A program made the position numbers and the translations under genes. A stretch of DNA of 64,000 nt from Microcebus murinus. Its lineage: Eukaryota; Chordata; Mammalia; Primates; Cheirogaleidae. The notes under the pieces are model-generated. The model saw only the letters and a list, made by a program, of their open reading frames with translations, searched no databases and was not told the origin of the DNA. Positions 1 to 11,169 of the stretch are shown here, one piece after another; positions within the stretch are counted from its first letter, which is position 1; each line of letters starts with the position of its first letter. The stretch spans positions 6,415,501 to 6,479,500 of the forward strand of contig NC_134108.1 in NCBI RefSeq assembly GCF_040939455.1, given 5' to 3'.

Positions 1-30
1 GCAAAAATAAAATAAAATAAAAAAGATAAG
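1..30 (+). repeat. A-rich tail of a retroposon cut by the window edge
   Basis: The window opens with a (AAAAT)n-like A-rich run, typical of the 3' tail of a SINE or LINE inserted in + orientation. The body lies outside the window, so the family cannot be told. Confidence 0.35.
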
Positions 31-394
31 ACATATCCAATATATATATTCCAGAAACTCTAGGCTGCGGGAACCACCCTGCGCCCCACTCCCGGGAGGC
101 GGTGGAGGCGGCTTGGTGTGCTATAGCTGGCGCTTATACCTGAAGGCCGTTCGCTTCCTTTAGACCCAGTAACCTTCAAAGCAGAGCAGACTCCTCTCCT
201 AATGATACTGGGTTGCTTTTTACCAAAAGAAATGCCTTTTCTTTTAGCTCTTTATTTTGACATGACTTCAGGCCGATGAGAAGAGTCGCACTACCTAAGA
301 GAATTTCCATGTACTCTTCAACTAGATACCCACCCCGTCCACGCTCACAGCCTTTGTTTCTCCCTCTCTCCGTGTGCGTACGTTCCTACACACA
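31..394. other. Intronic sequence, no recognised feature
   Basis: Mixed composition, with a GC-rich spot around 68-120 and a run of T at 395-408 leading into the L1 remnant. A 95-codon open frame starting at 276 crosses into the L1 remnant and has no coding character. Confidence 0.5.
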
Positions 395-960
395 TTTTTT
401 TTTTTTTCTGGACCTTTTGAGGGTAAGTTGCCAACAGGGTGCTCCTTTACTTCTAAAGACTGCAGATTATGTTTTCTCAACAGGAGGGAATCTGTTAGGT
501 AACCATAGTGCAATTATCAAAATCAAGACGTTAGCATTGATCCCATCCTCCATACAGACCTAATTTAAATTTCATGTGTTTGTCCTAAGTATGTACCTAA
601 CAGAAAAAAAAGGAAAAATCCCAGCTCACATGTTGTGTTCATTTGCTGCGTCTCTCTAGTCCCCTCTCATCTGGATTAGTCCTCAGTCCTTCTTTGTATC
701 CTATGACAGTGACATTATTGATGAGTACAGGCCGGTTATTTTGTAGAACGTCCCTCCATTTGGTTTGTCTGATACGTCCTCACGTTTAGACTCAAGCTTG
801 GAGAGAGTGTCATGGAACAACGCCGTGTCCTTTCACAGGCACCTGGCGTCCCCAGGTCCCTGCTGGGGGTGCGAACCTGGGTCACTTGGCCGGAGTGGTG
901 GCTGCCAGCTTTCTCCACTGTGAAGCTATTACAATATCAGGATAGTTATTTAATTGGACG
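395..960. mobile_element. Old L1M-type LINE remnant
   Basis: The succession of phrases matches the remembered L1M non-coding consensus in order: a run of T, then 'ccttttgagggtaagttgc', 'gtgcaattatcaaaatcaa', 'ttttgtagaacgtccctcca', 'tggtttgtctgatacgtcc' and 'tttctccactgtgaagc'. The copy is heavily diverged and carries no open frame. The orientation of the parent element was not determined. Confidence 0.55.
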
Positions 961-1454
961 TAAAATGGAGCCTGAATAAAATTGTAATTGCTTTTCAGGA
1001 TTTAATCCTCTTCCATAGCACCGCATTTCAAAGGAGATTCAACAGGAAACATAAGCACAGGCAAAGAAGATAATGGCTTACCAGTGTCTGGAAATCAGAC
1101 CGAAATATCTGCAGGCGGTTATATGGAAGAAGCAAAATTCGTAGCAGTTACTTACACAAGTTAGGTGCTTTTGTGTGTGCCTTTTACATGTATTCCTCTT
1201 CCCTCAATGTCAAGACTTAAAAACTGGGGCTACGAATTGCCTACCTGAAGAGGAAGATCAAATTTACAAAACTTTTTGGAAGAAAAAAAAAATCCATATT
1301 TCCTTTCAAACCTCTATTATTGCAATACAGATAATCCTCATCTCCTGGCATAGTGTTATTTATAATGTTGGTTGAACACTAGATTTGTCTGAAATGATGT
1401 CTGTATTTCTACGACTAAATCCTTAGAGTAGAGTGAGCAAAAGGAGTTAAAATA
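961..1454. other. Intronic sequence, no recognised feature
   Basis: AT-rich, no repeat recognised. It ends just before an abrupt shift to high GC. Confidence 0.5.
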
Positions 1455-1610
1455 AAGGCCTCCAGCCGTGGACGGCCACACAGCGAGCGCGGGCAGGCGC
1501 CGCCGCGGCAGGGCGTCCGGCCCACCCTCCTCTCCCGGGCCCCTGCAGTGCTTCTGCTCGGCTCCGCTGCTATATTTAGGTGGCAGGATTTCGATGGCAG
1601 ACAGTACCCT
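1455..1610. other. CpG-rich patch of unknown origin
   Basis: Between about 1467 and 1570 the sequence is very GC-rich with many CpG (for example gcgagcgcgggcaggcgccg and ccgcggcagggcgtccgg), in a region otherwise AT-rich. Open frames run through it on both strands: + 1468-1716 (82 codons) and - 1356-1664 (102 codons). I recognise neither protein. An ATG at 1594 sits just after the patch. It could be the 5' end of a retrocopied mRNA or an orphan CpG island; neither is proven. Confidence 0.4.
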
Positions 1611-1776
1611 CTCTCCTGATGTTGCTGAAATTATAGCAGAAGCTTTAGTTTCTAGGAAATACACTATTTCTCATGCTACCCATCCTACTCATTCCATAAG
1701 AAACCAAGTTTTATAAAAATCTATGTGCTACAAATGACCTTCTGTTACAAATATCCCTTCTAACTTATGGCTTGGG

Positions 1777-1941
1777 AGGGTTGCCAGATAAACTACAGGA
1801 CACCCAGTTACATTTGTATTTTCGGTAAACAAAAATATCTGGGTCAGACTTACCACTTTTAAAAAAGTATTCATTGCTTTTCTGACACTCAGATTTAACT
1901 GAGTGTCCTGGACTTTTGATTTGCTAAATCTGGCAACCCTA
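1777..1941. mobile_element. Short palindromic DNA transposon (MER53-like MITE)
   Basis: The element begins AGGGTTGCCAGATA and ends TCTGGCAACCCTA, which are imperfect inverted copies. The inner arms 'aggacacccagttacatttg' and 'taactgagtgtcctgg' are also inverted. Length near 165 bp and these termini fit the MER53 type of non-autonomous DNA transposon as I remember it. It codes for nothing. Confidence 0.6.
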
Positions 1942-4900
1942 GGATTGTACCAAAATTAGTCTGCTCTTCTCTCAAGAACTGCTTTGGGTTTTATTGTACG
2001 GGGATGATGGTATCCTTCTCTTTGTTCTGAACGCTGGGAAACTCAGGACCAAGTTGGCAGCCCACAAGGATCACTGTCACAGGCCTTGAGGGCCAGTCCC
2101 ACCTCTGGCTCACTCTTAGTTTTATTGCCCCCATTTTCCCTCCACCGCCCTTCCCTTCTTCGAAAAAGCAAGAGCAACATCACGAAACCACCTTGTTCGT
2201 TGCAAATATCCCTAAACTGCTTTGTATCCTTTTAGCAAATGAGCCACAGTGATGAGTTGTTAATAAAATAACACTTATTATTGATACTTCTAGATAAATA
2301 CATTTTTAATCCTAATAATTATTAACTTTCTATTGATATGGTTTTATTAATGCTTATAGAATATTTCTATATCAGTATATTTCTATACCCAACTACTAAA
2401 ATTTTACTCTGCATTTTGAATCAGATATCCCAATTTCAGGCATGTTCCAGAAACCTTATGAGTAATTCTCACCAAGGACTGAAATGGAGAAATTGTAAGA
2501 GCTTAATGGATGCTATTGCTAGAATCCAATGCTCAGAATATATTGAGTACAGGGGGTTTCATATGTTCAAAATACATTTACAAAAAAAAAAAAAAAAAAA
2601 AAACAGGAACAAAACTGATCTTCAAATAGCATTCATTTTAACATAAGAATGATCAAGCTTAGCATTCTTAACCTCAGGTTAGCATTGAAGTATGTAGTAG
2701 ATTAATTTTATTTAAAACAAGCTTTTTTTATTTAAAGTTGGAAAAGTAAAAAAAACTTGATTTTTGTTTCTGAAATGATCTCTATTACAGAGACACATAA
2801 TGATGCCTTAACTTTTAAATACTAGCATCCTTATAATACCTCCTTAAAATTTCCTAAACTATATTTTACTGGAAATTTAGGAATTGATCTATTATATTCT
2901 CATTGATTCTTCTTCACAACTTTTAAACACAGGCCGCTGAATATCAATAATAAAGAATCTCTCTCCTTTTTAGCCGACACTGCTGCAAATAGATAGGAGA
3001 GGTACCTCTGGCTTTCCTTCCATCTAAATTACACAAGAACAGGATTTATGCGGGCTGTAAATCTAGTCAGAATAGAAACCTTTAAGTGGTAACCAATTTT
3101 GTGGTGTCTAAGTATCATTGATTTGTTAATCTGAGAGTGTTTTTATAAACTGATTTGGATTAGTGAGTTCTGATAGCAGAGCTATTTTTAAGGCCTTTTT
3201 GCATAGTGGTAAGTGTAGTGAAAACAAGGCAGTGAAAATTAACCCATTGGCTCCACCTATAAATTTAAATCATAGCCTTTGAAAGGAGAGAGCAATATCA
3301 TTACATGCAGTTTGCTAGCGTGTGTACCACAGCAGCCATAGAGACCATTTGTTCATAATTGGTAATTGTTGCTCTAGATTCAGGATAAGTCTGCCAGCAA
3401 CCTATGAGGCACTTTGTGGAGAGGCAAACCGTAGTAATTCTCCAGGGACATCTTGTATAAGGCACTATTGAGATGAATTTAGATTTAATTTAGCAGTTCT
3501 CTTTCTCTGTTATAAACCATAATGAGAAAGATGCCTTCCTTTCTCTAAAATCTCATAGCTAGTGAATACTGGAGCCATGCTATTTTAACAGAAAGAATGC
3601 AAGGATATCCTACTCATATATGCATTAAAAAGGAAATTTTTTCAATGGAAGTAGTAGCAGCACAAAGAAGAAAATGAAAGAGATAAAGAGATTTCAGCCC
3701 TAGATTTTTAAAATTTTTATTTGCTCTTTTTTTTTTCTTCTTCTTTTTTTTTGCAAAGTCTCATTGAGAAATGGAGTTTAAGGTGTTAGCACAGGTTAAT
3801 TATGTTTCTACACTCAAGCAAGTCACCAAGGCAACTGGAGTGCGAAGATGAGCAAAAATGTGGCACCCAGAGAAGAAAATCAAAACTCGAGTCCCACTGG
3901 CCTGGACTTTGCCGTGGCAATGTTGTGACAAAACCAAAGATGTAAACCAGGCACAGAACTGAGTGTTTGAGGAAACAGGTAAAGGGCTCCTTCCTTACAA
4001 ATTTGTCCTCATAGCAAATGAGGAGATGATTTTTAAAAACATGGATAAATACAAGGGAGGGTACAAGAGCCAGATACGCAGAGGCGTCACTGAGATTTCA
4101 GATGTCTGTTGGGCCTGGCCTGGGTGACTTCACTGCATTAAGACCTCAGGCCTATGGTCAGAGCCAGATTTAGAAGAAATAACAGGAGGGGTATGGAGAG
4201 AACCACCTACTTAGCATTTTTCAGGATGGCTGGGGAAGGGGCAAATGTCTGTCCAAACTTCTGTGACAGAGCCTGAAACGTCACCATCCCTTCGCATCTT
4301 GAAATGTTGCCGTAGACGTATATCCATTCTGGGAGCAAGATATTCTTATTGAGTTCGAGGAAAATTTGAAAGCTATTTAATTGACAACTAACTGAAGGAA
4401 CGTTTCCATTCCTGGTAGAATACTGGGACTTCTAAAGAATTAGCCTTTTAAAATTAGCCATGGTTTGGATGAATTTTAACATCTCATTGTTGTATATACA
4501 AAATTTGAGAGGTGAACATGGCAAAGCCTCTATTGGTTTCAGAATAGAGTCTTGGGTTTCATTTCTCTCTTTGGTACAACATATCTACACACAAAAGAGG
4601 ACTTCTGTTTCCTAAGAGCTCATCCACTAATACTGATTATTGTTCATTTGGCGTTACTCTGACAAAACTGTAATCATTTCAGACCCAAGACTCAATCATC
4701 AGTCACAAAAAGCTATAGCCAGTATACTACTAAGCCGGTATAGTACCATTTTCACAAATACAAGAAAATCAAAGCTCACATATATGAATCTAATATATCA
4801 AAGAAACCTTCTTGTACAATGTGTATCATATAGATTGTGTTTTCTCTGAGCTGTCAGTAAGCATTTCATGGTGCTTGTGTGCTTCAGAAAAAAAAAATAC

Positions 4901-6409
4901 ATTAGTGCTTAACTCACACTCTGAGACTTCCTCCAAAATGATCCCCTAGAAAGGAATACAAACTACAGATGAATTAGAAAACCGAAATAACTAGGCTTTT
5001 TTTTTCTTTTAATTTAAATGTTAGGAAGAAATGAAACTGGATTCTGAAGTGTTCAGTTTGGTCCTTCTCCAGATACAAATTGGGCTTCGTACAAATGGAG
5101 AAGCCACTGTTGACATTCATTGACCCATCTGAAGCAATGCATTCTTCATGAAATAGCACTGCACCGCTAATAAAGTGAGCCCAGCAGCCAAGCTTGGGCT
5201 GTTTAATTTGTTTCCGTGGTGTGATAGTATAATTTTGACGTGCTGAAAAATTGCTGCACAGAGACTCGTACCACAATTGTTGCTGAGTGCATTTTCAATA
5301 TAACATTTGTTATTGCGATGCTTAGGATATCTTCTGAGAAGCAATATCCTAAATGAAGCTGGGTGTAGAAGCCCCCTAATGTAGAATAGGATTTTGTGTC
5401 CAGCTTCAGCTTGTTTCAAATCTATTTAAACGGATATTCATTGCACATTTTCTGTTGGATAAGACAGCTGCTCTCTCACAGTATAACCAGGGAATCCTCA
5501 ACGTTATTTCTTCGTACCTGTGGATGGCGACGTGTAAGGGGATGTTCTAAAAGATTTTCTTCTAATAACCGGCCAGCTTTTTTGAGTTCCCACAAATACA
5601 CAATTTGGCATGTAAAGATTATAATATCAGAGAAATTATTATATTAAATCAGCTAATCTTACAAAATAGATTTTCATAGCTCTTTAGACTATATTTAATT
5701 TCAGATTTTGCAGCACCATTATATCCAGAGTGAGTATGTGGGTAACTGCTGTGTGAGTCACCAGCCAAAAGTAGAAAGGTTGGGCTCTGGTGTCCTATTT
5801 GATTGGGAAGCTGGAAGGACAAGCCTGTATTGAGCACAGACATTTTTCATAATTATGTTGCCTGCAAGGTTGCCACCTGTCCTAATTTAATCTGATTAAG
5901 GTGAAATGCAAAAACTGTTCTCATTACTCCCAGAGTTGAGTGCTGCAGAGCTTCCTCTCAGGAAGGAAGAAGAGAGGCATGCACATATGACTGAGGAGGG
6001 AGGAGGGAAATGGCTCTAATACTCTGGGGAGGTGGAAGAAAGGGTCCTCTTTGGAGGTGTAAGCTTATAAACAGATTCTGAAGGGTGTTTTAGCAGGAGG
6101 CATCAAGATGTTAAATGGAGTAATACTTTAACCCAGCTGGAGCTGCACTTTGGAGAATGTGTCCCGTTTAGATCACCTAAATGGTTTGTGAATATGCATT
6201 CAGAGGTGACTCGCTGACACCAACATGATCACCAGGGTTTGGTTGAAGGAGACTGCCCTAGGATCGCAAGGCAAGCCAGCAGCCATTGAAAATGATGATA
6301 CCTGTCTGTTTCATTGCCCATTCATACTATTAGGTGGGAAAATCAAGTTACAGAATTTCATGCATAGTATGATGCCTAATATTAAACTTGCATGTGAGTT
6401 TGTGTGTGT
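1942..6409. other. Unassigned AT-rich intron
   Basis: About 4.5 kb in which I recognise no repeat family. Local features are a 22-base A run at 2582-2603 and a T-rich stretch at 3708-3752. Open frames are at most about 100 codons and have no recognisable domain. Small ancient repeat fragments could be missed by eye. Confidence 0.5.
2582..2603. repeat. (A)22 homopolymer
   Basis: Twenty-two A residues in a row. No SINE body is recognisable upstream, so it may be a plain homopolymer or the tail of a very diverged retroposon. Confidence 0.9.
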
Positions 6410-6595
6410 GCATACAATGAGAGAGGTATCTAAGAGATGATTTACAAAAAAAATTGAAGATTATCTCTGGGTAGTAGAATTGCTAATTTCTACTTTTTTC
6501 AAATATTTAAATAATTTACAATAGCCATGAAAAAAAGTGCTATATTAATTTTAGAAAACACTTCTTTATAAAAAAAAATAAAAAGGTAGAGAATT
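6410..6595 (+). mobile_element. Possible 3' end of an old L1M/HAL1-type LINE
   Basis: Phrases 'tatctctgggtagtagaatt' and 'tttcaaatatttaaataatt', followed by an A-rich end, resemble the LINE 3' tail that in consensus reads ATCTCTGGGTGGTGGGATTA. The match is weak and the 5' limit is arbitrary. Confidence 0.35.
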
Positions 6596-8059
6596 GTAAC
6601 TAATAAATGCTTTCTGAAATTCTCCTAAATAAGGAAAAAAATTCTCTGGAAATGACAACCTGACACCAACACTTCTAAGAAAAATACATATGATTTCTTG
6701 CTATACCCTGATAATACCATTATCTAACCCAATTTCTTCTTAATTTCTTGTCCTAAGACGGGTTTTTTTTCTTATACATACTGTTTTCAGTAAAGCATAA
6801 CACCATTTGTCCTAACAACTACCCAGTCATATATCTGTATAAATATTATTTTCATTTGTCCTGAAAATGTTAAAAAGGATACGAAGGAACTATATGTAAC
6901 CTAAGCCCTATATGCTCACAGTGATATCATATCACCAAAAAAAAAAAAGTAAGAGATGAGAGTCAAACAGAAGAAGTTTCAGGTTTTCTGTAACACTATA
7001 TAGTTTATCATCACAGAATTAACCAGTGAACCATGAGTCTGTTTTGGTTTGTGGTTTTCCATAGCTTACGGAATTGTGTGTGTGTGTTGAAGCAGGGCAT
7101 CCAGCAGGCAAGCTGTTGGTTGGCAGTCCGTCACTGGCCTACAGGAGGTTGTGTGGTCTTCCCCAGTGCCAGGCCTGTGCTGTGGTCACCCACATGGGTG
7201 TGACTGTGCAGCTCCCAGCCTGCAGTAAGCAAGACAGCAGCTCCGAACTTGACTCCTGTACTCATGACACTTACATCAGTTTCATTTATCCCTATTATAA
7301 AATTAATGATAGTGTGCAAACACAGTCTTCTCCAGGTTAGACTATTTCCATTTTACCCGACGTTGGGTAAAATGGACACAGCTCCCCAAAGGATGCTGTT
7401 TCATCCAACAGTGCGCGGACTGTTTCAATGACATGTGTTCTCGTCTCTTTGAGCAGTAAATATTGATAAAACAGCAAATAAACACATGTGACTGTTAGGC
7501 CCCTCCTCCATCCCTACCCGAACCTCGTAAGTTTGGGCGGGGGTCTTTTCAGTCCCCACGGCCCTCCCCGCCACCATCCAAGCCCCGTCACCACCTCCCC
7601 ACCAGCAGGGCAGCATCAAGTGCCCGAGTCCTAGAAGCCTGTGTACCCTGTAGATGTTTCTAATGCGGCCCCTCCCATCTTTCACTTCACATCCCCCTGA
7701 AATTTACCTGTACCCTGGAGTTCCTGAGAGCAGCTTAAACATCGAGGTAGATAGAGTTTGCAGTAGGTCTATAGCTACAGGAAGGGAAATAAAGGAATCA
7801 GCACAGGAGGCTCAGTGCACTGAAGGATGAGTTCTGGTTGCAGAGGTCTGGAGCCTCCTCATGGTTGGCAAGATGGAAGACTCTCTGCAAAGCGTGGGAG
7901 CCCTGAGCACCCAGCCCTGCACACACCAGGCAGACCTAGAAAAGGAATGATCTGCAAGGCTTGAGGAAGATGCCAGACTGATCCCACATCGAAGGATCCA
8001 TTATGTGCATCTTCCTTCTCCATTCTTCTTTTAAAGTCTCTTCCATTATGGAAGTTTTC
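6596..8059. other. Unassigned intron
   Basis: No repeat family recognised. It contains a short GC-rich part around 7500-7680 and a perfect 12-bp hairpin at 7347-7376, listed separately. Confidence 0.5.
7347..7376. repeat. Inverted repeat, 12-bp perfect arms with 6-nt loop
   Basis: Arms TCCATTTTACCC (7347-7358) and GGGTAAAATGGA (7365-7376) are exact reverse complements around the loop GACGTT. There is no T-run or gene next to it, so no role is assigned. Confidence 0.9.
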
Positions 8060-9110
8060 CATCATAGAAAGCAAACAGTGAACCTCCACATACACACCAA
8101 CCAGCTACCACGCTCACCAGTTGAATGGCCAATCTTGTTTCCACCATACCTCACTCACTGGATTATTTTGAAGCAAATCCCAGAGATCTCATTTAGAGCT
8201 ATGAAATGATAAGTACTTATTTACTATATAGAACCACAATATCTTTATCACACCAAAAATATAAATTGTAATTCCTCGTTATATTCAAATACTAAGTCAT
8301 TGTTTAAATTTTGCTTATTGTATCACAATTTTTAACAGTGGACGTCTTTCTCTTTTTCAAATAAGGAGCTGAAGAAAGTTTATACATTGCATTTAGTAAC
8401 ATGCTTAATGTGTCTCTTAAGTCTCTCTCTCTCTCTTTTTAAATTCTTGTGGTGTATTTGTTGAAGAATGTAGGTCAGTTTGCCCTAGAGAGGCACCCAC
8501 ATTTTGAATTTGGCTGTACCCCTGTGAGGGTTGTATAAGGAGGTGGTTCTCAACGTTAGGTGCGTTTCATGCCATCGAGAGGGCTGGTTGAAAGGCGGAT
8601 CTCTGGGCCTCACCTTAGCTTCTGATTCTGTGGGTGTGGCTGCGGCTTGGGAAGTTGCATTTCTAACAAGTGCCAGCTGATGGCCATGCTGCTGACTCAG
8701 GGACCACAGCTGACAACCACAGGTCTAAGGCAATCTTCGTTCCCTGTGTCTCCTTTATATTATTAGTAGTAGTTCTAGCCAAAGGTTTGATCTGTGGGAG
8801 GGATTTAATTTTTATAGGAATCTTCAAAATAGTATTATGAACTTCTGTTAGGAGTCACATAATGTCCTTTGCCAATAGCCATTGATAATTATTGTCCACA
8901 TCTTTAATTTTTTCTCGGTTCATACATTTTTATATTCCAACAATTCTACCACTCCTTTTTAATTTATTCGCTGGAATACTTCTATTGAAAGTAATTTTCT
9001 TCCATCCACTATTTGTATTTGTATATTCTGACCTACAAGTCATGCAGTCTAGGCAGGTTAAATGCTTGATTATTTTTTTTTAACCAGTTTTTAGTATAAT
9101 GAATTGTTTT
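8060..9110. mobile_element. Old L1M-type LINE remnant interrupted by MER20
   Basis: Phrases such as 'gaagcaaatcccagagatct', 'cacaatatctttatcacacc', 'gtgtctcttaagtctctctc' and 'tatttgttgaagaatgtagg' follow the L1M consensus order as remembered. The match resumes after 8722 ('agttctagccaaaggtttga', 'taatgtcc'). Non-coding and diverged. Confidence 0.55.
8541..8722 (-). mobile_element. MER20 (non-autonomous hAT-Charlie DNA transposon)
   Basis: Read on the minus strand it contains 'GTGGTCCCTGAGTCAGCAGC' and 'CACTTGTTAGAAATGCAA' and ends 'GTTGAGAACCACC', matching MER20 from end to end. It sits inside the L1M remnant, so it inserted after the L1. Confidence 0.75.
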
Positions 9111-9180
9111 CCTGGCATCCTCTAAAGGTGACCAGTGTGGGGTTTTGTTTTGTTTTTATAATATCTTAGGAACGCATTTG

Positions 9181-9192
9181 ATTAATGTGACT
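9181..9192. repeat. Target-site duplication of the Alu, left copy
   Basis: ATTAATGTGACT, identical to 9863-9874. Confidence 0.85.
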
Positions 9193-9862
9193 TTTTGGTT
9201 TTAGAGATGAGGTCTCCCAAGCTTGAGTACAGTGGCATCATCATTGCTCACTGCAGCCTCGAACTACTGAGCTCAAGAAATCCTCTCATCTCAGCCTCCA
9301 CATTAGCTGGGACTATGGGCATGGGCATACACCACCACACCCAGCTATTTTTTAACTTTTTTTTTTTATTTCAGCATATTATGGGGGTACAAATTTTAAG
9401 GTTTCAAATAATGCCCTTTTCCCCTGCCCCCCCACAAGTCTGAGCTTCCAGCATGACCATCCTCCAGATGGTGCAGATCTCACTCATTATGTATGTATAC
9501 ACCCTCCCCCTCCTACCTGCCCAATACCCTATTACTGTAGTTCTATGTGACCACTTAGGTGCTGCTCAGTTAATACCAGTTTTCTGGTGAGTATATGTGG
9601 TGCTTGTTTTTCCATTCTTGGGATACTTCACTTAGTAGTATGGGTTCCAGCTCTAACCAGAAAAATACAAGATGTGCTATATCACCATTGTTTCTTAGAG
9701 CTGAATAGTACTCCATGGTATATTTTTATTATTATTATTTTTGTAAAGACAGGGTCTTGCTATGTTGCCCAGGCTGGACTCAAACTCCTGGGCTGAAGCT
9801 ATCCTCCCACCTCAACCTCCCAAAGTGCTAGGATTATAAGCATGAGCCACCACACCAGGCCC
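9193..9862 (-). mobile_element. Alu SINE, antisense, split by an L1 insertion
   Basis: 9193-9357 is the right monomer and 9723-9862 the left monomer of one dimeric Alu in reverse orientation, separated by an L1 3' end. The whole is flanked by a 12-bp target duplication ATTAATGTGACT at 9181-9192 and 9863-9874, which proves that both halves belong to a single insertion. The sequence is diverged, AluJ-like in age. Confidence 0.85.
9358..9722 (-). mobile_element. L1 3' end (ORF2 tail plus 3' UTR), antisense
   Basis: The minus strand reads ATATACCATGGAGTACTATT, the hallmark of the end of L1 ORF2, then a 3' UTR with a G-rich tract and a poly(A) that appears as T-rich at 9358-9370. The 3' UTR differs from anthropoid L1PA ('catattatgggggtacaaat'), as expected for a strepsirrhine L1 subfamily. 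It is 5' truncated to about 365 bp and landed in the A-rich middle linker of the Alu. Confidence 0.85.
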
Positions 9863-9874
9863 ATTAATGTGACT
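9863..9874. repeat. Target-site duplication of the Alu, right copy
   Basis: ATTAATGTGACT, identical to 9181-9192. Confidence 0.85.
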
Positions 9875-10829
9875 GATATCAATAATACATGTTCAAGCTA
9901 ACAAACAAAAGAAAAAAAATCTAATTTGGGGCCTGATTTATCTGTCCTTGTTTTCTTCACCAGTCACATCAACCAGATGATGACCCAAAAGACACTTGTC
10001 TCAGGACAAGGAGCCTCCATTAGCTAAGCAGGCTGTGAGCCTTGGTGTGATGGGTGGAGGGACGGCCAGCTCCTCAGGTGGGGGTGGGCCTGGGGCCAGG
10101 TGGCAAAGAAGGTTCCCCCACGACTGCTCCCTGCATGGGAAGAAAGGCCTGGGACTTGCAGGATTTGCAGATAGGGACACACAGGCCAGCTCTGGCTTGA
10201 ACCCCAGGCACTGAGTCTGGTTGCAAAACAAGTACCAAAACAATAATCATACTTCATAAAATAATTACTTTTGGAGATACATACTGCCCTATTGAGATGA
10301 GTTCTAACAATGAGGAATGATGAATATAATTGCTGTATTGTGAGTGCAGAAGTTACATGATGACGGTAGTAGTGTGTTTGGGAGACCTAGGAGGGTAGAG
10401 ACGGCTCCCCTGTGCTTCATGCCGGGCAAGGAGTGGCTACCCGTCCACTGATGGCAGCCAGCCAGAGCCAAGAGCATGCGTGACCATGATGGGCAGTGAG
10501 GCCTGTGTAGGTCACAGTGTGGCCCTTCTCCAAGCCACAGAGAGTCAGAGGGAGCAGCCTGACCCGACAGGCTATGGGAATGACTGCAGGAGCTCAAAGA
10601 TAGAGTATCTCGTCAGAAAGCCAGGCATCTCCTGGGACAAGCCCATTCAAAATAAACTCAAATTAAAAAACATAACATGAAAGGTATACCTAGCATATCC
10701 CTCTGTTTAAGCATAGCCTAAAAGATTTCAGTAGAAACCCCCTTTTTAATATAATGTCATTTCTTTTTCCTTTGTCTATTATAAATATCAACACCACCAA
10801 TAGCAAGTTAAACATATGCATGTAAGCAA
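9875..10829. other. Unassigned intron
   Basis: Moderately GC-rich between 10000 and 10220. Around 10165-10215 ('cacaggccagctctggcttg', 'aaccccaggcactgagtctg') there is a faint likeness to the reverse of the MIR core, too weak to call. Confidence 0.4.
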
Positions 10830-11090
10830 AAAGAATAAAAGTGAACTATCTTTTCTCATAGTTCCACCACTAAGAGAAAATCACCATCAGTATGGTGACA
10901 TGTGGTCTTCCACTATTCTTCCAGTGCATGTGCAAGTTTCACTAAAACAGGATCATCATATGCACAGTAGTTTGTAACCTGATGTCTTTACTTAACACCA
11001 TATCATAACCACCTGCCCAAATAATTCAGTAGTCATCAACATGATATTCTAATGGCTGTGTTACACTCCGTCCCAGCCAGTATATGCTGT
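10830..11090. mobile_element. Old L1M-type LINE fragment
   Basis: 'gtagtttgtaacctgatgtc', 'tttacttaacaccatatcat' and 'ttctaatggctgtgttacac' follow the L1M phrases TTTTGTAACCTGCTTTTTTC, CACTTAACAATATATCATGG and TTTTAATGGCTGCATAGTAT. Strongly diverged. Confidence 0.45.
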
Positions 11091-11169
11091 GGTACCCAGG
11101 GTTCAGACCTCGGGCCTCCCCTCTCTCTCCCTGGCTGACCTCACTTAGTCTCTGACAACTCTTCAATGT

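Noticed and set aside
1455..1610. CpG patch as a bona fide promoter of a second gene
   Set aside because: Only about 110 bp long, with no splice donor or recognised transcript after it. Kept as an unexplained patch and a finding only.
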